A stretch of DNA of 24,684 bases from JAKBCQ01 sp021807585 (GTDB lineage Bacteria; Planctomycetota; Planctomycetia; Isosphaerales; Isosphaeraceae), in NCBI GenBank assembly GCA_027325115.1, contig DAHWFG010000263.1, positions 1 to 24,684 on the forward strand, in the 5' to 3' direction. Below the pieces are notes generated by a model. It was given only the letters and a program-made list of their open reading frames with translations, searched no databases and was not told where the DNA came from. Shown here piece after piece: positions 9,701 through 16,879 of the stretch (the stretch's first letter is position 1; each line of letters starts with the position of its first letter). Made by a program: the position numbers and the translations under genes.

Positions 9701-11198
9701 TCGACGTCATCTCCCCCCCCTCGGTGAGAGCGGCGTACACGTTGCGATCGTCGGCGACGGGGCTGCCCTCGAAGCCGCACAGCGAATTCCGAGCCTCGTC
9801 TTTCTTGAGCGGCAGCGGGACGTCTCCGCCGCCGACCTTCCAGCGCAGCTTGCCGTCGGTCGATCGGTCGAGCGCGATGATCGCGGTGGGAACCGCGGCG
9901 CCCATCCCCATCCCCATGCCGCCGCCGAACGATGATCCCGGCGGCCCCATCCGCGCGTAGATCCGATCGCCGTAAGCCGTAAGCGTATAATGGGGAATAT
10001 CATATGAGAAAAAAGCCGCGGGCTGCGGACCCGACGAGGCGGGGTATTCGTCGTGCTTCCACGCGACGTCGACTGGCCCCGCGCCGTCGGCCGAAGTCGA
10101 GCGATCATTCAAATGATAAGCCGACACGTGACGTCCGTCGGCGACGAGCACCTGATCGCCGACGACGATCGGGTGAATCGGCGCCCGGCGATCCGACGCA
10201 ATCGCCGTCGCTCCGTATGGATGACGGCCGAACCGCCGATTCATCCCCGCGCTCGACACCATCGGCGTCAGTTCCACCCGCCATTGCATCGAACCGACGT
10301 CGATCGGATCGGCGGCGATCCGGTTGCGATTGAACGCCCCCGCGAAAGTCGGCCAGCGACCGTCGCGTTGGAACGCGATCGTCAATTTGTCGTTATGTAA
10401 TGCGGATTCTAATATCTTGACATAAAGACCGCTTCTGCCGGCCAATTTTCCCCGCGCGTTCGGGTGTTTTTTGGCGAAGGCCTCGAGATCGGCGGCGTCG
10501 GGAACGCGTTCGCCGAGCGCCGCGGAGGCGAGAAGTTTTTTGGCGTCGATCCGCGCCGGATCGACGTCGGGCGCCGGATACACCAAAACATGTTTCTGAT
10601 CATCATTATCTGGAATGATGCGGCGATAAAACGCGAGCGACGCGGCGAATCGACCGTCCTGGAAGGCGAGATCGCCGAGCGCCTCGATCGCGTCGTCCCC
10701 TCTCGATCCGCAAAACGACTCGTCGACGATCCTCCGAAGGAGCGTCTCGTCGCGCGTCTCGATCCCCTTGCGATACCACAGCTCGGCCTGAGGATCGATC
10801 TTATCGCGATAGAGCTTGATCGCCTCGACGGGCGCCTCGGCGATCTTCTCCTGGCAATAAAGCCTGATATCCACGAACAGTCCGGGATCGCCGGAGAGTT
10901 CATCGCGAGGAACCTCGGTGACGAAATCGGCGTATTGCTCGCTGATTTTTTGGTAGAGGTCGATCGCCTCGGCCCATTGGCCCGCCTCGGCGAGCCCGCG
11001 TGCGTTCCGTAACAGCTTGTTCGCGGTGAAGTTCTGATTCGGCGTGATCCGCTGCCGCGCCGGTTGCAACTGCGCCGCCGCCTTGGGAAGCACAGCGGCG
11101 AGCAGGACAGTCCCTGCGACAACGACAAGCCGAATGTTCACGCCCGGACGCAACGACGCCAGGTCGCGAGGGATACCGCACGCTCGCAGATTCCTCAT
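6717..11198 (-). CDS. Large secreted protein with TPR-like repeats and two PQQ-type beta-propellers
   Basis: From ATG 11198 the protein is 1493 aa. The frame is open up to 11318, but the 11198 start puts a clean signal peptide at the N-terminus: basic head, hydrophobic core 21-37, KAAA-Q cleavage site near 42. TPR-like helices follow (AEAGQWAEAIDLYQKI). The first PQQ/BamB-like propeller lies roughly at 280-730, with blades ending in ALDxxTGxxxW-like motifs. A second helical TPR block lies near 740-1030, and a second propeller near 1060-1480 (PVDPETGKSAW; VLFDLSTGKIGWTF). A short Gly/Met run (FGGGMGMGMGA) interrupts the first propeller. It is probably periplasmic or surface-exposed and used for protein-protein interaction. 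There is no sign of catalytic PQQ dehydrogenase residues, so 'PQQ' here means the fold only. It sits upstream of moxR on the same strand. Confidence 0.88.
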   Translation of the reverse strand: MRNLRACGIPRDLASLRPGVNIRLVVVAGTVLLAAVLPKAAAQLQPARQRITPNQNFTANKLLRNARGLAEAGQWAEAIDLYQKISEQYADFVTEVPRDELSGDPGLFVDIRLYCQEKIAEAPVEAIKLYRDKIDPQAELWYRKGIETRDETLLRRIVDESFCGSRGDDAIEALGDLAFQDGRFAASLAFYRRIIPDNDDQKHVLVYPAPDVDPARIDAKKLLASAALGERVPDAADLEAFAKKHPNARGKLAGRSGLYVKILESALHNDKLTIAFQRDGRWPTFAGAFNRNRIAADPIDVGSMQWRVELTPMVSSAGMNRRFGRHPYGATAIASDRRAPIHPIVVGDQVLVADGRHVSAYHLNDRSTSADGAGPVDVAWKHDEYPASSGPQPAAFFSYDIPHYTLTAYGDRIYARMGPPGSSFGGGMGMGMGAAVPTAIIALDRSTDGKLRWKVGGGDVPLPLKKDEARNSLCGFEGSPVADDRNVYAALTEGGEMTSTYVVCLSAETGSPRWVRYLFASMPSREMNRGPMMGIPAPDVGHRLLSLEGGMLYYQSNQGALAALDAETGAIRWIASYPQEEAAGGFTPSHKRDLNPAVVHDGMVIVAPDDIPYILAYHALTGKLLWKIDPQTEIMHLLGVAKGKLVATGDHVITIDVKTGKRLSKWPDNPSGFDGYGRGVLAGDSIYWPTRTEIHVLDQETGLRGNQPPIKLKESFQTGGGNLAIGDGYLVVARNDSLVVFCQNSRLIKRYMDEIAHDPARASNYYRLARVAEATGKDELSLENLDRAIEKSRPSEMIDGQSLVESAWNQRYRLLIKLAERDAVEGRWGKAAERFESAARAARSTRDRLTARLRLADARSRGGDDAAAVAVLQNLLADEPIRFQTIIADDHRSVRADLLITTRLTNLVRTRGRAIYAPYDHAARELLTKGVTEKNPRLIEDVCRLYPVADSISDAWFELGKLRDSNSEPVEAASAYKRLFAAAIDDPYRARALLGLAKSYESRRLWVPARETYARLGSRFGAVRLEDLSMRTVGEVVSERLNRPPFDRLAVESAEPSLPVPLGRRWNARRDRAIAAVAAAGASPATNSGPIFLIDKTVVKPVDPETGKSAWSADLGEPPIWIGYLADRVIFAGKTRIAAAGIGDGTIEWRYDMNAPKNEKSSINPFARDRAEVAASNGEEPAELGRFQIVGGRVFAVRGERELIAFDGDSGLIDWSYSPRQGSLNPNIWIGSERIAAQERDPASIVVLETATGRGLKRIARPSGEEAWPRVPVPLDNDRVVLVPDRFSVVLFDLSTGKIGWTFSESKSPPLHGPPRVLGDSERLLVLHDGRELIRLDSASGSKLWSQTLGADDIGEREDAIVLDGNQCYYVTGSTQLTSPPSLSALSLADGSILWSRYLAGPKRGWSLALSDRCVAAFSNPKADEFSADVDSAPLVLYQRKTGELVERLVFPAENGRCMARLTPRGAIVATSDGLWALGDRSDPAMDSAASTR

Positions 11199-11672
11199 CG
11201 AACGATAACCCCCATCCTCGCTCGTCCTTCGGTGCGAGGCTCTCATAACGCGAAAGATCCCGCGGTCATCCGCATCGACGACAAATCCGATGCTCTCGCC
11301 CGGATTCGACGCAACCACTCCGACACAACGGAATAAGACGCTCCACAGGTCCGAAGGGTGGGTTCGGTGAATCCTCGATCGATATGCTGCGCATCGATCG
11401 CAAGACGCTATAACCCCGCGTCAATCCGCCGGACCGCCCAAGCAAACCCGACGATCGTACGCCCGATTCTATTGTAAAGCGTCAAAACCTGGTTGAACAT
11501 CCTGTAGCAAAGGAAATGCCAAAAATTGATTCTTCGCCGAATCGTCAACAAAGCCGGCGATCCCCACAACGCTTTGCTCACGACAGGGCATGCGCCGAGG
11601 CGTAAAAAAGAAGCATTATTGCGTGATTCTTGATCAATCTAAGCCTCGAACGCTCCGAGAAATCCCGCCGAT
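11199..11672. other. Intergenic region between the PQQ protein and the Rrf2 regulator
   Basis: I see no convincing gene in this stretch; the open frames are short and mostly shadows. It must hold the promoter of the minus-strand PQQ-propeller gene. A GC-rich dyad at 11376-11400 (arms CGATCGAT/ATCGATCG around a 9-base centre) could be an operator or just a cluster of the CGATCG words frequent in this genome. No clear terminator for the Rrf2 gene was found. Confidence 0.5.
11376..11400. repeat. Inverted repeat upstream of the PQQ-propeller gene
   Basis: Arms CGATCGAT and ATCGATCG flank ATGCTGCGC. The position, about 180 bp before the chosen start of the minus-strand gene, would suit an operator. 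CGATCG is very frequent in this window, so chance is a serious alternative. Confidence 0.3.
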
Positions 11673-12143
11673 TCATTTTGCGCGTTTCGATACGTCTGAT
11701 TTCTTGGTGGCGATCTGCTCAAGCTTTTCGCAAAGCGGTGTCGACTGCGTGGTGTCGCGCAGCAGGTCGCCGATCGTCGATTCGGCATACAACCGCTCGA
11801 TCAGCGCAATGCCATCATCGAGCCGTTTGTGGAGCGAGCAAAGCCTTCCCGCGTGCTGAGGAAGATCGAGCGGACAATGCGTGATCCGCCGCAACGGCTC
11901 GACCGCGTCGACGACATCCTTGATCGTCAGATCGTCAAGCTTGCGTGTCAGCACGTAGCCCCCGCCGATGCCGCGCCGCGCGTCGACAAGCCCCGCACGC
12001 CCCAAAGCTTGTAGAACTTTGGATAAATAATCGAGCGGCGCTTTGGTGCGCTCCGCGATGACTTTTGTCGTCAACGGCTCGCCTTGGCCCGCGCCCAAAA
12101 CCACCACCGCCCGCAACGCATACTCCGCAGTCTGTGAAATCAT
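11673..12143 (-). CDS. Rrf2-family transcriptional regulator (NsrR-like)
   Basis: The 156-aa protein starts at ATG 12143. It has the Rrf2 winged-helix N-terminus: SQTAEYALRA at 3-12, a recognition-helix region ending in YLSKVLQALGRAGLV, and the wing RRGIGGGYVLTR at 56-67. The cluster-binding segment has Cys90 (HCPLDLP) and Cys102 (LCSLH), 12 residues apart. The middle cysteine of the classical three-Cys motif is absent (Gln/His there), and another Cys occurs at 138. Rrf2 proteins such as NsrR, IscR and RsrR usually bind an Fe-S cluster and sense NO, iron or redox state. Divergent transcription from a nitric oxide reductase strongly suggests NO-responsive repression of that gene. Whether the two-Cys arrangement still holds a cluster is unknown. 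Confidence 0.9.
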   Translation of the reverse strand: MISQTAEYALRAVVVLGAGQGEPLTTKVIAERTKAPLDYLSKVLQALGRAGLVDARRGIGGGYVLTRKLDDLTIKDVVDAVEPLRRITHCPLDLPQHAGRLCSLHKRLDDGIALIERLYAESTIGDLLRDTTQSTPLCEKLEQIATKKSDVSKRAK

Positions 12144-12180
12144 GCCGCTTTCTCGCGCTCAAAAAAAGCTCGATCGCTCA

Positions 12181-12219
12181 AAGTGGACCTTGACATCCAG
12201 AAGTCCGCTACTTAACAAT
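12181..12219 (+). promoter_or_regulatory. Candidate norB promoter overlapped by an imperfect dyad
   Basis: In the 133-bp divergent region a TTGACA -35 box lies at 12190-12195. An 18-base spacer follows, then a weak -10 AACAAT at 12214-12219. An imperfect dyad, AAGTGGACCTT (12181-12191) and AAGTCCGCTACTT (12201-12213), straddles the -35 box and touches the -10. That is where a repressor of the Rrf2 type would bind. The -35 is a perfect consensus match; the -10 and the dyad are weaker. The operator assignment is inference from position. Confidence 0.42.
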
Positions 12220-12276
12220 TATGATCGTCGTGCGCGAAAAGATCCAGCGGCTTCCCGCAACGAGGAGGTTCCAGGC

Positions 12277-14613
12277 GTGGCGAAATATCGGAAATTATGG
12301 ATCGGGCTCGGGTTGGTGATCATCTGTTCATTCGCGGTCCTGGGAGGGTACGGAGTCGAGCTTTATCGCCAGGCGCCGCCGATCCCCGATCGCATCGTGA
12401 CCGCCGACGGTCGCGTTCTCTATACGGGAGATCAGATCCATGATGGACAGAACGTTTGGCAATCGACCGGAGGCCAGGAATTGGGCTCGATCTGGGGGCA
12501 CGGAGCGTACGTCGCCCCCGATTGGTCGGCCGATTTCCTTCACCGCGAAGCCGTGTACATGCTCGATCAATGGGCGCTCGAACGCGCGCAAAAACCGTTC
12601 GATCGGCTCGGCGAGGAAGATCGCGCCGCGCTTCAGGCTCGTTTGAAAAAAGACCTGCGTGAAAATACCTACAACTCTGAAACAAAAGAGATTTGCGTGA
12701 GTCCGAGCCGAGCCGCGGCGATCGAACACGTCGCCGCGCATTATTCGTCGCTCTTCGGCGCCGACCCCACGCTCGCCAAACTGCGCGATTCTTACGCGAT
12801 CCCGGCGAACACCGTCTCCGACCCCGAACGGATGAAATCGCTTTGCGCGTTCTTCTTCTGGACGTCGTGGGCGTGCTCGACCGATCGACCCGGGAAAAAC
12901 ATCACGTATACGAATAACTGGCCGAGCGAATCGTTGATCGATAATCGACCCGACGGCGCGATCGTCGTTTGGTCGGTGATCAGCTTCGTCGGCCTGCTCG
13001 CGGGAGTCGGAGCGCTCGCATGGTACTTCGCCGCTCGACGCGATAAAGACCGCGAAGACGCCGAAACCCCCGACGAAGACCCGCTCCTCGCGCTCCATCC
13101 CACCCCCTCGATGAAGGCGACGCTCAAATACTTTTGGACCGTCACGGCGCTGATCGTCGCACAAATCGGTTGCGGAGTCCTCACGGCGCACTACGGCGTC
13201 GAAGGATCGGGTTTTTACGGCTTTCCGCTCGCCAAATGGATCCCCTACGCGGTCACCCGCACCTGGCACACCCAGCTCGCGATCTTCTGGATCGCCACCG
13301 CGTGGCTGGCGACCGGACTGTTCATGGCGCCCGCGGTCGCCGGACGCGAACCCAAATTCCAACGCGCCGGGGTTAATTTTTTGTATGTTTGCCTGTTGAT
13401 CATCGTCGTCGGGTCGCTCTTCGGCCAGTGGTACGGCACGCGACAAAAAATGGGCCTGGAGATGAACTTCTGGTTCGGCCATCAAGGGTATGAATACGCC
13501 GATCTGGGACGTTTCTGGCAGATCTTCCTGGCGATCGGCCTGTTCCTCTGGTTCTTTCTGATGGCGCGGGCGATGTGGCCGGCGTTTTCGAATCCAGGGG
13601 ATCATAAACACCTGCTCGCGCTTTTTTTAATGGCGTCGGCGGCGATCCCGATCTTTTATGTTCCTGGGTTGATGTGGTGGCGACATACCAATCTGGCGAT
13701 CGCCGAATATTGGCGGTGGTGGGTCGTTCACCTTTGGGTCGAGGGATTTTTCGAGGTCTTCGCGACGGTCGTCATCGCGTTCCTCTTCACCCGGATGGGA
13801 CTGCTCAAAACCGCGAACGCGACCGCCGCGGTCCTCTTTTCCACCGCGATCTTCTTAAGCGGTGGGATCATCGGCACGTTCCATCATCTTTATTTCGCCG
13901 GGACGACGACTCCCGTCATGGCTCTCGGAGCGTCGTTCAGCGCGCTCGAGGTCGTTCCGCTCGTTCTGATCGGCTTCGAGGCGTATGAAAACCTCACACT
14001 TTCAAAAGCGCGTCCATGGGTCGCGGCGTACCGCAGGCCGATTTACTTTTTCGTCGCGGTCGCGTTTTGGAATCTCGTCGGCGCGGGGCTTTTCGGCTTT
14101 TTCATCAACCCGCCGATCGCGCTTTATTACATGCAAGGGCTCAATACGACCCCCGTTCACGGCCACACGGCGCTCTTCGGCGTGTACGGTATGCTGGGAA
14201 TCGGCCTGATGCTCTTTTGCATGAAAGGGCTGACCTCGCACCGCGTTTGGAAAACGGGGGCGATCGATTTCGCGTTCTGGTCGATCAACATCGGCTTGGC
14301 GCTGATGGTGTTGATGAGTTTGCTTCCCGTCGGGCTTATGCAAGTATGGGCGAGCGTTGAACATGGAACGTGGTACGCGCGGTCGGCCGATTTCCTTCAA
14401 ACGCCGATCATGGAATTCTTCCGCTGGATGAGGATCGTCGGCGACACGATCTTCGCGGCGGGAGCATTCGCTCTCGGCTGGTTCGTGCTCGGGATTAAAA
14501 CGGGTTGGTCGTTCCGTGACGAGCCCGACGCGGTCGCGGTGCAATTCCATCTCGACCAGTCGAACGCCGAAGCGACGACCGGCGCCGAGTCGCACCAGGG
14601 TATCAAAACTTAA
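12277..14613 (+). CDS. norB: Quinol-dependent nitric oxide reductase, single subunit (qNorB)
   Basis: This heme-copper-oxidase-superfamily protein reduces 2 NO to N2O at the inner membrane with electrons from quinol. The start is GTG 12277, preceded by GAGGAGG nine bases upstream, giving 778 aa; qNorB proteins are usually ~750-790. A first helix (about 8-28) is followed by the fused NorC-like extracytoplasmic domain (GQNVWQSTGGQELGSIWGHG), which lacks a CxxCH heme-c site, as expected for the quinol type. About 13 further membrane helices follow. Visible ligands are H331 (WHTQLAIFW), H485 with E489 four residues on (HLWVEGFFE), H536-H537 (FHHLYFAG), and H628/H630 (VHGHTALFG). The 51-residue spacing from H485 to the His pair and the Glu in place of the oxidase Tyr fit an FeB-type NO reductase. 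It is divergent from an Rrf2 regulator. Confidence 0.96.
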   Translation: MAKYRKLWIGLGLVIICSFAVLGGYGVELYRQAPPIPDRIVTADGRVLYTGDQIHDGQNVWQSTGGQELGSIWGHGAYVAPDWSADFLHREAVYMLDQWALERAQKPFDRLGEEDRAALQARLKKDLRENTYNSETKEICVSPSRAAAIEHVAAHYSSLFGADPTLAKLRDSYAIPANTVSDPERMKSLCAFFFWTSWACSTDRPGKNITYTNNWPSESLIDNRPDGAIVVWSVISFVGLLAGVGALAWYFAARRDKDREDAETPDEDPLLALHPTPSMKATLKYFWTVTALIVAQIGCGVLTAHYGVEGSGFYGFPLAKWIPYAVTRTWHTQLAIFWIATAWLATGLFMAPAVAGREPKFQRAGVNFLYVCLLIIVVGSLFGQWYGTRQKMGLEMNFWFGHQGYEYADLGRFWQIFLAIGLFLWFFLMARAMWPAFSNPGDHKHLLALFLMASAAIPIFYVPGLMWWRHTNLAIAEYWRWWVVHLWVEGFFEVFATVVIAFLFTRMGLLKTANATAAVLFSTAIFLSGGIIGTFHHLYFAGTTTPVMALGASFSALEVVPLVLIGFEAYENLTLSKARPWVAAYRRPIYFFVAVAFWNLVGAGLFGFFINPPIALYYMQGLNTTPVHGHTALFGVYGMLGIGLMLFCMKGLTSHRVWKTGAIDFAFWSINIGLALMVLMSLLPVGLMQVWASVEHGTWYARSADFLQTPIMEFFRWMRIVGDTIFAAGAFALGWFVLGIKTGWSFRDEPDAVAVQFHLDQSNAEATTGAESHQGIKT

Positions 14614-14652
14614 CGATTGGACCGATCGACGGATCGTTCCGATCGTTCGCGG

Positions 14653-14676
14653 GTCGATCGCCTCGGCGCGATCGAC
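14653..14676 (+). terminator. norB: Candidate terminator hairpin after norB
   Basis: The hairpin has perfect 9-bp arms, GTCGATCGC and GCGATCGAC, with a 6-base loop CTCGGC. It sits 40 bp after the norB stop and is followed by a moderately T-rich stretch (TTGCACTTAATTTC) rather than a clean U tract. Confidence 0.45.
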
Positions 14677-15203
14677 TTGCACTTAATTTCAATACATCAT
14701 ATTTTAATTATTTATATTTACTTTCCGATGAATCAATCGACGAACCGCCTTTGGCGAGCGGTTCACGGCGGGATTTAGAGCCTTCCAGTATGCGTACGAC
14801 TTCCAGGCGCTGCGCGCGTCTTTCAGCTCCGCGTTGATCTGAAATACCCGCCCGAAGCGCAAGCGAGTGCATATCCTGATAATTCCAGGATTGTATTTAC
14901 CGTATAATTACAACGCACTCGCTCGCGCTTCGGGCTGGTAAAGATTGCGGCTTCGCCGCGTTTGGGAAAAGCTTACCTCGTCGTTCGACGGATCCAATTT
15001 TCGGGCATGGATTCATGCGATCGCTCGCCATGCTCGCATCGATCCGCACTGAAAGCGAAGAGACGCTCCATGACGCATTGGAATCCGTGTTTTTGGGAGT
15101 CGGTTTTCCGGTATTTTCGCTCTCCGATATTGAACATCTGTTTACATTTGAATCAATGCGAATCTGAGATGGCAACCGTCCTGTCGACTGTCCCACCTCA
15201 CGC
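14677..15203. other. Gene-poor, partly AT-rich intergenic region with element A
   Basis: Apart from the repeat at 14807-14960, this stretch holds an AT-rich patch (14690-14722) and a small hairpin at 14742-14764 (GAACCGC/GCGGTTC). A 50-codon plus-strand frame at 15015-15167 has no recognisable product and no clear ribosome binding site. I see no gene I would defend. Confidence 0.5.
14807..14960. repeat. Dispersed hairpin element, copy A
   Basis: A ~154-bp element whose core is a long hairpin. The left arm (14850-14870) and right arm (14915-14935) are 21 bp with one mismatch, around a 44-base AT-rich loop. The left flank has GCGCTGCGCGCG and TTTCAGC. The right flank ends in a second small hairpin, GCGGCTTCGCCGC. 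The same layout, with closely similar arms and flanks, recurs at 17192-17350. It is non-coding and probably a REP/MITE-like mobile palindrome or a structured RNA module. Confidence 0.75.
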
Positions 15204-15232
15204 TTGCAAGATAGGGCGCCGTGAGATAATAT
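15204..15232 (+). promoter_or_regulatory. Candidate promoter of the duplicated-domain secreted protein gene
   Basis: TTGCAA (15204-15209) and TAATAT (15227-15232) are separated by 17 bases, each matching 4 of 6 consensus positions. The predicted leader before the start at 15295 would be about 55 bases. Assignment rests only on motif and position. Confidence 0.35.
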
Positions 15233-15294
15233 GATTTCGGGTGATCGACAGGGGGCCGGCGACGCCGGGAGTAATCCGAAGAAGGGTGATGAGG

Positions 15295-16422
15295 ATGATC
15301 AGAACACATGCGGTTTCCGTGGGTTTGCTGGTAACAATAGCGTCCGTCTGCGTGGCGGACGTGGAGTTGTTTACCTGGGAAGATGGGCGATTCACGATCC
15401 TCTTCGCGGACAAGCCCAAGGTGGGTCAGCAGGTGATAAAGCTGCCCGTCGGCGACGTGACGATGCACATTTTCACCGCCGAATTGCCGAAGCGGACCGG
15501 TGAGATGTTGGTCAGCTACACCGACTATCCCGAGCAGACCTTTGCGGACAGGAAGCCCGACGACATGCTTGATGATTCGGTGACGGGAACGATCAAGGGG
15601 ATGAAGGCGACTCTCGTGAAGTCGGACCCGATCACCCAGGCCGGCTCACCAGGGCGAGCATTCTCCTGGACCGCGACGGGCCCCAAGGGTCCGCTGAAGG
15701 GGCAGGGCCGGATCTTCCTCGTCGGCCCGCGCCTCTATCAGATTGTCATCGTGGGGATGGAGAAAAGCGTTCAACAGGTGGTTTACGACGAGATCTTCAA
15801 GTCATTCGAGTTCAAGCCGGCCCCTGCGCCCGCGGCCGGGGTAACCGCGACGACGAAGCCCACCGCTCCCTCAATGAAGAAGCAGGCCCAATCGGCCAAG
15901 AGTAAGACCACCACGCCTGTCCCGGCGAAGGGATCCGCTCGCGGCAAGGCGGCGGCCAAGAGCCAGGATCGATGGATCACTCATACCGGGGTCAGTTACG
16001 AAGGGATCTGGAAGATCGAGATGCCGATTAAGCCCAAACACACGACCGAGCCGGGTCTGTTCGGTGTTGAGGTGCGTAACGTCCATTCGGCGAAATCCGG
16101 CAAACTCACGTACACCCTCAAAATCCAGGTCACTCCAGACTCGGCGCTCGAAGAGGGCAAAGAATCGGTCCTGGCGGCGGCCCGCGACAAGCTCGCCGAG
16201 GAGGTCGGCGGAACGGTCGCCGATGTGTCGGACACCCAGATCGCCGGCTACGATGGCCACGCATACCGACTTGACGTCGCCGGCCCGAATCCCGCAATCG
16301 TCTTGGCCCGCGCCGCTATCGTAGGAAAGAGAACCGTTGTGCTTTATGTCATCGGGCCCCGTACCGACGTCGAAGGGCCGTCCGCGGAGAAATTCCTCGA
16401 ATCGTTCCGGGAAGATAAGTAA
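15295..16422 (+). CDS. Secreted hypothetical protein with two copies of one alpha/beta domain
   Basis: From ATG 15295 (AGAAGGG eight bases upstream; ATG 15289 is the alternative) the product is 375 aa. A signal peptide covers about 1-20, with cleavage after SVCVA. Domain 1 (about 22-170) and domain 2 (about 228-375) end in the same pattern. This is a GRAFSW / GHAYRLDV strand, then an IFLVGPRLYQIVIVG / AIVGKRTVVLYVIG strand, then FKSFEF / FLESFRE. They look like an internal duplication, perhaps with a PsbP/Mog1-like fold (inference from the alternation only). An Ala/Pro/Thr/Lys linker (about 172-225) separates them. I do not recognise a named family. Codon use differs from the neighbours: many AAG lysines and few CGATCG words. 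With mobile debris on both sides, this suggests a recent arrival. It stands alone on its strand. Confidence 0.82.
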   Translation: MIRTHAVSVGLLVTIASVCVADVELFTWEDGRFTILFADKPKVGQQVIKLPVGDVTMHIFTAELPKRTGEMLVSYTDYPEQTFADRKPDDMLDDSVTGTIKGMKATLVKSDPITQAGSPGRAFSWTATGPKGPLKGQGRIFLVGPRLYQIVIVGMEKSVQQVVYDEIFKSFEFKPAPAPAAGVTATTKPTAPSMKKQAQSAKSKTTTPVPAKGSARGKAAAKSQDRWITHTGVSYEGIWKIEMPIKPKHTTEPGLFGVEVRNVHSAKSGKLTYTLKIQVTPDSALEEGKESVLAAARDKLAEEVGGTVADVSDTQIAGYDGHAYRLDVAGPNPAIVLARAAIVGKRTVVLYVIGPRTDVEGPSAEKFLESFREDK

Positions 16423-16476
16423 TCCCTTTCGGATTATCGACGACCGCCTCCGCCTATACACCCGCCTCGGGGATCG

Positions 16477-16518
16477 CCCTTTTAAATCAAGAATTAACTA
16501 ATTCTTGATTTAAAAGGG
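16477..16518. repeat. Perfect palindrome with 20-bp arms (possible bidirectional terminator)
   Basis: Two exactly complementary 20-bp arms (16477-16496 and 16499-16518) are separated by AC. Each arm reads CCCTTTTAAATCAAGAATTA outside-in. It lies 55 bp after the stop of the secreted protein gene and overlaps the end of the minus-strand transposase relic. It could terminate transcription from both sides (GGG/CCC base, A/T-rich stem), or it could be the scar of an insertion or excision. Confidence 0.75.
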
Positions 16519-16764
16519 TTCTACGGATCGAATATAACAGGAAATCATGAAGCGACGCGTTACACGGTTCAAGCGGCGACCGGCCGGGTTGGACATCCGT
16601 TTCACAGCCCGAGGTTCGCCTCGCCCATGTCGATCACCAACCTTATTCGAGGCGATTATCTCCAATAGCTGTTTATCTAAAATCTCACGCCTCCCCTCCA
16701 TCGCATATGTCATCACCTCCGATTGCAATCTGATCGCCCGCATCTCGCCCTTGAAACTCAGAGT
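16510..16764 (-). pseudogene. IS4-family transposase, C-terminal relic
   Basis: Translation from about 16761 gives LSFKGEMRAIRL..., then LLEIIASNKVGDRHGRGEPRAVKR. This is the typical end of IS4-type transposases (LSFKGALQ..., and VGDRPGRxEPRAVKRRPK in the usual form; recollection). An in-frame stop immediately precedes the conserved part, and no catalytic DDE region lies upstream. The basic tail has degenerated (RMSNPAGRRLN for RRPK...). It is therefore a dead fragment of about 80 codons. The longest ATG frame begins at 16743. It marks past insertion-sequence activity between the secreted protein and the AlbA_2-ParA module. Confidence 0.6.
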
Positions 16765-16879
16765 CTATCCGGATTCTCCCCGCTAGTCGATTTTGGTTAG
16801 ATTACGCCGGTTTTAAGTCCTAACTATCAGCCACTTCCGCATATTCGATAACTGATAATAATGTCTTAGTCTTGTTTGA

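Noticed and set aside
12328..13611. A 427-codon minus-strand frame opposite norB.
   Set aside because: The plus strand encodes an unmistakable qNorB with all metal ligands. The antisense frame is Arg/Asp-rich and featureless.
15015..15167. A 50-codon plus-strand frame with a plausible-looking hydrophobic/acidic composition.
   Set aside because: It has no good ribosome binding site and no recognisable product. The frame continues upstream without a start preference, and it lies in repeat-bearing intergenic DNA. It could be a relic but I cannot support it as a gene.
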